From Planctomicrobium sp. (GTDB lineage: Bacteria; Planctomycetota; Planctomycetia; Planctomycetales; Planctomycetaceae), in assembly GCA_029259835.1 (NCBI GenBank), contig JAJDEL010000837.1, positions 1-22,202 on the forward strand: DNA of 22,202 nucleotides, written 5' to 3'. Under the pieces are notes generated by a model. The model worked only from the letters and a program-made list of their open reading frames with translations, did no database searches and had not been told where the DNA came from. Below are positions 14,128 to 20,789 of this stretch, one piece after another (within the stretch, counting starts at the first letter, position 1; each line of letters begins with the position of its first letter). The position numbers were made by a program, and so were the translations under genes.

Positions 14128-14157
14128 GTAGGGTTCGCTCCGCGGAGCGGACCCTAC
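14128..14157. repeat. 30-bp near-perfect palindrome
   Basis: GTAGGGT-T-CGCTCCG followed at once by CGGAGCG-G-ACCCTAC is a 15-bp stem with no loop and a single T/G mismatch that would be a wobble pair in RNA. As DNA it could extrude as a cruciform. I recall similar sequences in other planctomycetes, but this needs a search. Confidence 0.7.
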
Positions 14158-14289
14158 TTGCCCATCTCCCTGTGTCAGACAGAGTTTTACAGATTTTTTT
14201 GCATTTTGGTCAACAGAAATTTGTATTAACAGGGCAAAAGTAGAGTGCCTTGCAATGCACGTCATGAAATTGTTTGCCCTATGGAACTC

Positions 14290-14400
14290 TCCCGAATTAG
14301 ATTCCCATTATCAGCCGTTTGGGCGCTAGCCCCCGATAAAACTCAGTTCACGCTCAGAACCGGGGTTGCGCCCTTCGGCTAATACAGGCCGAATCAACTC
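14290..14400. repeat. ~110-bp imperfect hairpin, same family as 12456-12684
   Basis: The first 43 bases (14290-14332) match the reverse complement of the right arm of the 12456-12684 element (12643-12684) with only a few substitutions, sharing TCCCGAAT, TTCCC, TATCAG and CGTTTGGGCG.TAGCCC. The downstream part (14354-14400) is an inverted, more diverged copy: its reverse complement reads TTAGCCGAAGGGCGCAACCC, against CAGCCGTTTGGGCGCTAGCC on the left. The element ends just short of the GlmU-like stop codon at 14415 and could also act as its transcription terminator. Confidence 0.7.
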
Positions 14401-14414
14401 GGTCATTTATGTTC

Positions 14415-15686
14415 CTAAGAGTGCATGTCGGCTTGACGCTGCAAAGCTGCCTGTCGTTCCGCTTGGGTTGCTTCGAATGTGTGCTGAATCAGGCGTTCCA
14501 TGGCAGGAGTCATTGACTGGTCACGCCGTCCCATTGCGTGACGGGCAGTTTGCAGGACGGATGTCGTTCCATCTGGGAGCGATTCAAGTCGACCATGCCA
14601 GAGACGACTGAATGGAGGAACATGCTTCGGGAGGAGTTCTCCTCCAGGCAGAATCAGGCATCCAGCACCGATTGAAGTGCCGGTATTTAGCATACTGCCG
14701 ATGGCTGTCTTTGTATGGTCGCCTATGAAGCAGCCGACTTTATTTGAATTGGTCTTAATACTGTTGCCTGTGAGCGGGACCGAGACGTTCGAATAGTCGT
14801 TTTTGAGATCACTGTTTGTTGTGAGAGCTCCCAGATTGACCCATGGGCAGACGTAACTGTGACCGAGAAAACCGTCGTGGTATTTGTTGGCATAGCCGTG
14901 AATAATGCTCTCTTCGATTTCGCCACCGACGCGGCAAACAGGCCCAATTGTCGTTCCTTCGCGGATATTCGCCCGAAATGTTTGGGACTCACGACCAATG
15001 TAAGCAGGCCCTTCGATTCGAGTGAACGCCTGAATTTTCGCCTTGGCATCGATGAAGATCGACCCATGCCGAGAATCAAGAACGACAAACGGATCAATGT
15101 CGGCAGTCGCATCGATGAAAACTCTCTCCGCCGGTCCGACGAGACCTGCGCTGGATGCCAATTTCTGCGAGTTGTCTTTGGCTCGCAGCGAGAAGTCTCG
15201 CTCTAACTGCTCTGCATTATTGGCGATGAGATCCCATGGGTAGTGCAACATTTTTCCTGAAGCAGGTACAGGCTTCTTCTGTTTGGCAATGTTGACCACA
15301 GCCTGCGAAAATGATTCGCCACTTCGATTGGGAAAATCTCCTGGCTCCACCAAGACCCAGGCAAGTTCATCCTCAACCCAGCCAGCATTGCCAGATTCGA
15401 TAATTTCAATTTTCTCAGGCGTCCCCAGCCAGCGTCCATTGATCAATAAAGTTGGATAACGGGCGAGCCATGCGTCCTCGTTGATGTGACATTTCGGGTG
15501 CTGTTCGTGATAAACATCCACAAATTCAGCGCGAAGAAACGCTCCCCAATCAGCGTCCGGATTTGAGGAGAGAAATCTCTCTCGCACCGAAGAAGCACCG
15601 CAAATCAACTCGAAAACCGGGCGCAATAGTGCCACTGGAGCAAAATTTCCAGCTTGGTGATCCTCAAAGAATGCGATCCGTCGCAT
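14415..15686 (-). CDS. Alternate GlmU: sugar-1-P nucleotidyltransferase/acyltransferase
   Basis: A 423-residue protein matching the alternate bacterial GlmU type (TIGR03991-like). The N-terminal domain (about 1-150) has RPVFELICGASSVRERF (22-38), the NTP-binding signature of this nucleotidyltransferase fold. The C-terminal part (about 190-390) is a left-handed beta-helix of hexapeptide repeats with the acyltransferase pocket KYHDGFLGHSYVCPWVNLGA and TTNSDLKNDYSNV. The family is thought to make UDP-GlcNAc from GlcN-1-P by acetylation and uridylylation, feeding peptidoglycan and surface glycans. A separate classical GlmU may exist elsewhere, so a specialised glycan role is possible. A strong GGAAGGA is directly upstream of ATG 15686. 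The basic and Gln-rich C-terminal tail (about 395-423) is an extra. Confidence 0.85.
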   Translation of the reverse strand: MRRIAFFEDHQAGNFAPVALLRPVFELICGASSVRERFLSSNPDADWGAFLRAEFVDVYHEQHPKCHINEDAWLARYPTLLINGRWLGTPEKIEIIESGNAGWVEDELAWVLVEPGDFPNRSGESFSQAVVNIAKQKKPVPASGKMLHYPWDLIANNAEQLERDFSLRAKDNSQKLASSAGLVGPAERVFIDATADIDPFVVLDSRHGSIFIDAKAKIQAFTRIEGPAYIGRESQTFRANIREGTTIGPVCRVGGEIEESIIHGYANKYHDGFLGHSYVCPWVNLGALTTNSDLKNDYSNVSVPLTGNSIKTNSNKVGCFIGDHTKTAIGSMLNTGTSIGAGCLILPGGELLPKHVPPFSRLWHGRLESLPDGTTSVLQTARHAMGRRDQSMTPAMERLIQHTFEATQAERQAALQRQADMHS

Positions 15687-16006
15687 TGATTCCTTCCTTC
15701 ATCTCGTCAGAACTAGTCATTATGACAAATTCCCAGCGATTCAATGACTGGACAATATCAAACTTCTCTTTTAGTTGGACAGGCCGAATTCGCTATTAAT
15801 GGAAACACACGTTCAGTATCGAAAAGTCCCATCTTGACAGAGATTTCCTCTTTATCATAGCTTTCCAAACGTGTGAATCTGTGCAGACTAAACGTCAATT
15901 TCACTGCGAGTTCTACATTACGACAAAGATGTCCTCACGCAGAGACACTGAACAAAAGAGTGTTCATCAATCTCGTGAGTTTTTGATTAGCGAATGGAGT
16001 CGCTGT
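15687..16006. other. Divergent promoter region
   Basis: A stretch of 320 bp between the GlmU-like (-) and aminotransferase (+) starts; both promoters must lie here. A perfect -35-like TTGACA occurs on the plus strand at 15834-15839, but the -10 candidates that follow (TATCAT with a 13-base spacer, TAGCTT with 18) are poor. The aminotransferase frame stays open up to 15881 but has no ribosome-binding site before 16007. Confidence 0.4.
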
Positions 16007-17209
16007 ATGTCTCATATCCTGCCAATTGCAACATCACAAGAATCTTCACAACCGGTCCCGTTGATCGATTTAGTCGCGCAGTACGGGACTATCCGAGACG
16101 AAGTTCAGGAAGCGGTACAGCGCGTCTTCGAGCGCCAGTCGTTCGTTCTTGGTGAAGAGGTTACGAACTTCGAAAATGAAGTCGCTCAGTATTGCGATTC
16201 GGCTCACGCGATTGGTTGTGCATCTGGCAGCGACGCTCTGCTGTTAGCGCTGATGGCATTGGAAATTGGACCTGGTGATGAAGTCATCACAACACCATAC
16301 AGCTTTTTTGCGACTGCGAGTTCCATTTCTCGAGCCGGTGCGACTCCGGTTTTCGTAGACATCGATCCGACCTCGTACAACATTGATACAGATCGAATAG
16401 AAGCGGCGATTACTCGTCGTACGCGTGCCATCATGCCGGTCCATTTGTTTGGACAGTGTGTCGATATGGACCCAATTTGGCGCATCGCGACACAGCATGG
16501 ACTCGCGATTGTTGAAGATGCTGCTCAAGCAATCGGAGCATCTTATCATGGTCGCAAAGCAGGCGTTTTGGGATCGGTGGGATGTTTTAGTTTCTTCCCG
16601 ACCAAAAATTTGGGTGGCGCTGGCGACGGTGGTTTAGTGACGACCGACGACAAAGATGTTGCAGCGCGACTGCGTCGACTGCGAGTTCACGGAGACATTG
16701 GTGGTTACACGCATGTCGATATCGGGATCAACAGTCGATTGGACGCATTGCAGGCAGCGGTCTTGTCCGTCAAATTACAACACCTCGACAGTTGGACAGA
16801 GGGTCGCCGTGAGAACGCTCGACATTACGAGGAATTGTTTGAGGAATTCTCGCTGACGGATCGAGTTGAACTTCCAACAGAGGTGACGGAGCAACATCAC
16901 ATTTACAACCAGTTCACGATCCGTATATCTGGTGGAATCCGCGACGAAGTCTTAAAACGGCTGCGTGAACGTCAGGTCGGTTGCTCGATTTACTATCCGA
17001 AACCGCTTCATCTTCAGGAATGTTTCTCTTCACTGGGCTATAAGGCTGGAGATTTTCCGGAAGCTGAACGTGCAGCGAATGAAACCATCGCCCTTCCGAT
17101 TTTCCCGGAATTGGGTGCGGAACGTCAGCGGATTGTCGTGGGAGAGCTACATCACGTTCTCGCAGAAATCGACGCAGAAATGTTCCCCAGCGTTCGCCGA
17201 GCGGCCTGA
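16007..17209 (+). CDS. DegT/DnrJ/EryC1/StrS-type sugar aminotransferase
   Basis: A 400-residue fold-type-I PLP enzyme of the sugar aminotransferase group (WbpE/ArnB/PglE-like). These transfer an amino group from glutamate to a nucleotide-activated keto sugar. The PLP lysine is K200 in [15 protein letters not shown]171 in EDAAQAIGA binds the pyridine nitrogen, and GSDALLLAL (74-82) and [11 protein letters not shown] (94-104) are the conserved N-terminal motifs. [16 protein letters not shown] (18-33) resembles WbpE-type enzymes of O-antigen synthesis. ATG 16007 is chosen because GGAG lies seven to eight bases upstream and the length matches the family. The frame continues upstream to 15881 but would add 42 atypical residues. 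It is divergent from the GlmU-like gene, both likely serving nucleotide-sugar supply. Confidence 0.9.
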   Translation: MSHILPIATSQESSQPVPLIDLVAQYGTIRDEVQEAVQRVFERQSFVLGEEVTNFENEVAQYCDSAHAIGCASGSDALLLALMALEIGPGDEVITTPYSFFATASSISRAGATPVFVDIDPTSYNIDTDRIEAAITRRTRAIMPVHLFGQCVDMDPIWRIATQHGLAIVEDAAQAIGASYHGRKAGVLGSVGCFSFFPTKNLGGAGDGGLVTTDDKDVAARLRRLRVHGDIGGYTHVDIGINSRLDALQAAVLSVKLQHLDSWTEGRRENARHYEELFEEFSLTDRVELPTEVTEQHHIYNQFTIRISGGIRDEVLKRLRERQVGCSIYYPKPLHLQECFSSLGYKAGDFPEAERAANETIALPIFPELGAERQRIVVGELHHVLAEIDAEMFPSVRRAA

Positions 17210-17468
17210 TCTGGCAGAATCTGCGGTCGATTCCATCGATTCAGCTCCCCGGACCCGAATTCTCATCACGACCGGCGCGATCTGCTGCCGATAACGTTTC
17301 TGGATGGCACCGCGTCATCATTCTCGTAATGCAGCTACTTCAAAAGAACACATTCCTGAGCTCCATCACTAAGCCACTCGGCTAGGAATCAGGTGACGTC
17401 AAAATTTCGTTTGAAGTTCAAGGTTGCATTAGTCACGGATTGAAACTGCAATTGGGGGGGATGGCAGG

Positions 17469-18137
17469 ATGGTTCGCCTATCTTGGATCGCTTGTCTGTT
17501 AGCGATGTTGTGTGTATCGAGTCAAGTTTCGGCTGGTTGGCCGTTCTTTTCTGAGGACGGCTTGCGCCGAGGAACATCAGAGTATTACGAGGCGCATGCT
17601 GGCGATCCTCCGGGTGCTCGTCAGAAATATCGATACGGAAAACTGTGGCCTGTCCAGGCTCGTCCGGTTGGACCAAGTCAGACATTTGTTCACAAATATC
17701 ACACGGCTCACTACTGGCCGCATCCTTACAAATGCCAGGATCGTGCTTCCGTTATGGCATTCATGGATCTGCAAGTTCGAAATGGTTGGCAATCTGCCAC
17801 AACATTTTATGGCTACCACTTTGATGAGAAAACGAACGAGTTGAACAGTGCAGGGCGGCAGCATCTGTCGTGGTTGATGTCTCATGTCCCTGTTCAGCAT
17901 CGACAAGCCTATGTCGTTGTTGCCGCAGACCCTGCGGCGAACAGCACTCGCATCTTGAGTGTTGAAAAAACCATCGCCTCAGCAGTTGGCAATCAACAAG
18001 CGATTCCTGTTCTTCCACGTGTGGCCGATCCGCTTGGACGCCCAGCACATGAAGTTCAGCACATCCTTGAGGGAGCCGCCAAAGGAGCATTGCCACCAGT
18101 TATTAAGTATGCAGGTGCAGCAGCCTCCGGAGGTTAA
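17469..18137 (+). CDS. Secreted protein of unknown function
   Basis: A 222-residue protein with a Sec signal peptide (hydrophobic core WIACLLAMLCV, likely cleavage after VSA at 22). The mature N-terminus is rich in Tyr, His and Pro, including KYRYGKLWPVQARPVGPSQ and HKYHTAHYWPHPYKCQD. The second half (about 112-165) has a beta-alpha pattern (GYHFDEKTNELNSAGRQHLSWL, then QAYVVVA) that recalls an OmpA-like peptidoglycan-binding fold, but the diagnostic residues are not clear. I recall similar secreted proteins with WPxxxRPVGP in planctomycetes. The start is ATG 17469 behind a G7 tract (17454-17460) that may serve as the ribosome-binding site. A strong intrinsic terminator at 18171-18212 ends the unit. 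Confidence 0.72.
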   Translation: MVRLSWIACLLAMLCVSSQVSAGWPFFSEDGLRRGTSEYYEAHAGDPPGARQKYRYGKLWPVQARPVGPSQTFVHKYHTAHYWPHPYKCQDRASVMAFMDLQVRNGWQSATTFYGYHFDEKTNELNSAGRQHLSWLMSHVPVQHRQAYVVVAADPAANSTRILSVEKTIASAVGNQQAIPVLPRVADPLGRPAHEVQHILEGAAKGALPPVIKYAGAAASGG

Positions 18138-18170
18138 CAGACCGAATTTTTTTGATGACATGAGTTACAG

Positions 18171-18212
18171 ACCCTGGTTTCATTTCTTCGTGAAACCAGG
18201 GTGTTTCTGTCC
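18171..18212 (+). terminator. Intrinsic terminator after secreted-protein gene
   Basis: A 12-bp perfect stem (18171-18182 ACCCTGGTTTCA with 18191-18202 TGAAACCAGGGT) and an eight-base loop are followed by GTTTCTGT. The U-tract is short, but the stem is strong and sits 34 bases after the stop codon at 18137. It separates this gene from the ATPase unit that begins at 18275. Confidence 0.8.
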
Positions 18213-18274
18213 TTGAATACATTCACGCATAACGTTTTCGGGCGAGTTTGCCACACGTCGCGGACTGCTCTTTT

Positions 18275-19864
18275 ATGACATCGGAATTCACTTCAAAATC
18301 ATCTGCTGATTCTCCTCAGCCAAACCCTCTTCAAGAGGATTTGGCGACCGGAGATGCTATCGATCTTTCTGAAGAGGTCTACGAACGCATTGTTCAACAA
18401 GTGCAGCAAATCTGTGAATCCGTTGCTCCTGAGCCTGAAGAACCTGTTAACGCAACCGCTGCTCAGGCTGTGATTGTGCAAGCAGAGACGATGCAAGCGG
18501 ACAATGCTGTGCTGCGGGCGAAATCTTCCGCTGTCGATCATGTTCGTCCACCTCGGTCTCCGCAATCTCTGGATGAGGCTGAATTGAGTCTCAGTCAACT
18601 CTCCGACTTGATCCTCAAACTGATCTATCTCAACGGTTCACTGACTGGTTTCGAAGTTGCGAAGCAGATTCGATTACCATTTAGCGTTGTCGATGATGGA
18701 CTCGCTTTTCTGAAGAAAGAACGTTGCCTGGAAGTGAATTCCGGTGAGTTGGCAGGCCGATTGAGCTACTGTTTTTTACTAACTGATTACGGTCGCAAGC
18801 GATCCAGAGAAGCATTTGATGAGTGTCGATATGTTGGCCCAGCACCTGTTTCTCTGGAAAGTTATCGGCAGCAGTGCTTGCGACAATCGACTCGCAATAT
18901 CGGCCTCACCCCCACTGAAATTCGCCATGCGTTTCGTGATCTCGTTCTTGACGAGGCTCTCATTTCTCGAATGGGGCCAGCGATTCTGAGTGGTCAGTCA
19001 ATCTTCCTGTTTGGTTCACCAGGAAATGGAAAAACCGTTCTTGCTAAGGCAATTGGAACGCTAATGAACGAGTGTGGTGGGGACATCTATGTACCATATT
19101 CAGTGACGGTAGATCGGCACATCGTCACTGTCTTCGACCCGAGTCTGCATCAGACAGTGACCGCAGTTCCAAACGATGTCAGTACCGCTGAAGTCCCTCC
19201 AACGCTTAGTGATGAGACGCAGGAATTCGATCAACGATGGCGACGAATTGCGCGACCGGTCGTGATGACAGGAGGAGAACTGAGCCTGGGAATGCTCGAT
19301 TTGAAATATCATTCCAGCAGTGGATATTACACTGCTCCGCTGCATATGAAATCAAACGGAGGCGTCTTTTTATTGGATGATTTCGGACGTCAACTTGTTC
19401 CACCTGCTGAGCTTCTCAACCGGTGGATTCTGCCGCTCGAAGAACGTCATGACTACTTGACGCTTTCAACCGGGAAAAAATTTCTCGTCCCATTCGAGCA
19501 GTTGATTATTTTCTCGACGAACCTGTCACCAACAGACTTGGTTGACGATGCGTTTCTCAGGAGAATCCGCCACAAAATTCCGATTTCAGCTCCTTCAGAA
19601 AGCCAGTTTCGGGAAATTTTCCGAAAGTGCTGCGAGCAAAAAGGAGTGAGCTACGACGACTGGATGGTGACTCAACTCCTGAGAACGCACTACAACGAGC
19701 GGAGACTGCCGAAATCAAGCGATCCTCGCGATTTGCTTGACATCGTTCAGTCGATCTGCCGATTTAAAGAAGAGAAGTTTCATCTGAGTGAGGAACTTCT
19801 CACCGAAGCGTGGCAGGAATGTCACGGTGGGTTACAAAACAGTGGAATAGGAGAAGTCGGTTGA
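18275..19864 (+). CDS. AAA+ ATPase with N-terminal winged-helix-like domain
   Basis: A 529-residue cytosolic protein. A poorly conserved acidic N-terminus (1-100) precedes a winged-helix-like segment (about 105-175: LSQLSDLILKLIYLNGSLTGFEVAKQIRL). The AAA+ domain (about 215-440) has Walker A GSPGNGKT (247-254, K253), Walker B VFLLDD (364-369), sensor 1 N416 in FSTN and a likely arginine finger R429/R430. The usual Walker B glutamate is Asp (D369). It resembles MoxR-like and bacterial enhancer-binding-like AAA+ ATPases without a response-regulator domain. I recall genes like this beside Tad/Flp pilus genes in planctomycetes, but the role is unknown. ATG 18275 is preferred over TTG 18248. It is coupled to the next gene by a TTGA overlap at 19861-19864. 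Confidence 0.78.
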   Translation: MTSEFTSKSSADSPQPNPLQEDLATGDAIDLSEEVYERIVQQVQQICESVAPEPEEPVNATAAQAVIVQAETMQADNAVLRAKSSAVDHVRPPRSPQSLDEAELSLSQLSDLILKLIYLNGSLTGFEVAKQIRLPFSVVDDGLAFLKKERCLEVNSGELAGRLSYCFLLTDYGRKRSREAFDECRYVGPAPVSLESYRQQCLRQSTRNIGLTPTEIRHAFRDLVLDEALISRMGPAILSGQSIFLFGSPGNGKTVLAKAIGTLMNECGGDIYVPYSVTVDRHIVTVFDPSLHQTVTAVPNDVSTAEVPPTLSDETQEFDQRWRRIARPVVMTGGELSLGMLDLKYHSSSGYYTAPLHMKSNGGVFLLDDFGRQLVPPAELLNRWILPLEERHDYLTLSTGKKFLVPFEQLIIFSTNLSPTDLVDDAFLRRIRHKIPISAPSESQFREIFRKCCEQKGVSYDDWMVTQLLRTHYNERRLPKSSDPRDLLDIVQSICRFKEEKFHLSEELLTEAWQECHGGLQNSGIGEVG

Positions 19865-20721
19865 TTCGCTCGACCTTTGGGAAAGCAGTTCTTCTTGGAA
19901 TTTGCGCGGTGGGAGTATTCTCGTCCGGCTGTATTTCCGTTTCCGCACCTGGACTTTCAAAGAATTCTCGTAAGAAATCGAGCATTCAGCAAGTGTCATA
20001 CGAGGACGAAATTGCAGAAGCTCCTGGTGATCCGAAGAACCCTGAACAGTTGAAGCTGGCCTATGCTCGCTGGATGGAAGAGATCAACGACGTCGTCGAA
20101 GCACGGAAGCATTACTCAGCTGTCACACGGACTGAGCCGGAGAATGTTGAGGCGATTTTGGGGCTGGCAAGGCTCGATCAAGTGACAGGGCAGTATGCTG
20201 AGGCGGAACAGAAATTCAAACGAGCCATCCGACTTTCTCCTGAATCTCCGATTGCCCAATATAGCCTGGGACAGTTCTACGCATCTCAGCAACGCTGGGA
20301 TGAGTCGAGGGAACCCCTCACAGCAGCCATGCTTGCTGACCCGGAAAATACAACCTACCGATATCAATTGGCAGTCGCTCTTGTCCATACTGATGATATT
20401 TCCTCCGCACTCCCGCACTTCATTCGAACGATCGGTGATGCGGAAGGGCATTACAATGTTGGCCTCATTCTCCACGAAGAAGAACGGTACGACGAAGCAG
20501 AAAAACACTTCTTATTGGCTGTGACGAAAAAGCCGGAACTCGAACTCGCCCAGCAGTGGCTCGCTAAGTTACGGCAACAGAGAAAAGGGACGTCAGCTCA
20601 CCAATCCCGAAATGCACAGCCAGCACAGATTGTGCCTGTCGGTCATCGTTCTTTTGAGCCAAGTCATTCGTTTTCAACAGATGCCCCGGGCCTCTCTGCA
20701 CTCACGCCGCTCACTCGCTAA
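19861..20721 (+). CDS. TPR-repeat lipoprotein (TadD-like)
   Basis: A 286-residue protein. The TTG at 19861 overlaps the ATPase stop (TTGA) and has AGGAG seven bases upstream, so translational coupling is likely. A longer GTG start at 19810 is less plausible. The N-terminus is a lipoprotein signal (FGKAVLLGICAVGVFSSGC) with the lipid-carrying cysteine at residue 24. About four or five tetratricopeptide repeats (about 65-245) follow, for example ARKHYSAVTRTEPENVEAIL and AEQKFKRAIRLSPESPIAQY. TPR lipoproteins such as TadD or PilW/PilF help assemble pilins, secretins or other envelope complexes. The ATPase neighbour suggests a shared envelope machine, which is inference because no pilin or secretin gene is in the window. 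The C-terminal tail (about 250-286) is Ser/Pro-rich and disordered. Confidence 0.82.
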   Translation: MIRSTFGKAVLLGICAVGVFSSGCISVSAPGLSKNSRKKSSIQQVSYEDEIAEAPGDPKNPEQLKLAYARWMEEINDVVEARKHYSAVTRTEPENVEAILGLARLDQVTGQYAEAEQKFKRAIRLSPESPIAQYSLGQFYASQQRWDESREPLTAAMLADPENTTYRYQLAVALVHTDDISSALPHFIRTIGDAEGHYNVGLILHEEERYDEAEKHFLLAVTKKPELELAQQWLAKLRQQRKGTSAHQSRNAQPAQIVPVGHRSFEPSHSFSTDAPGLSALTPLTR

Positions 20722-20789
20722 CAAGCAGTCCGAGTGATGCGTTTCCATTGATGACGGCTCCAACTGCTCTGTGATTGCCACACCACTTG

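Larger units (their letters stand above)
14109..14414. other. Repeat-filled intergenic region
   Basis: A stretch of 306 bp between the two minus-strand genes. It holds palindromes 14100-14119 and 14128-14157 and the ~110-bp element 14290-14400. About 14158-14289 has no recognisable structure. The weak plus-strand ORFs crossing it (13944-14243, 14032-14229) have no domain. The promoter of the fusion gene should lie here or inside the repeats. Confidence 0.5.

Noticed and set aside
14723..15112. 129-residue minus-strand ORF inside the GlmU-like gene
   Set aside because: An alternative frame of the hexapeptide-repeat region; its composition is not protein-like.
15881..16006. 42-residue N-terminal extension of the aminotransferase
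   Set aside because: It lacks a ribosome-binding site and family similarity. The ATG at 16007 has GGAG well placed.
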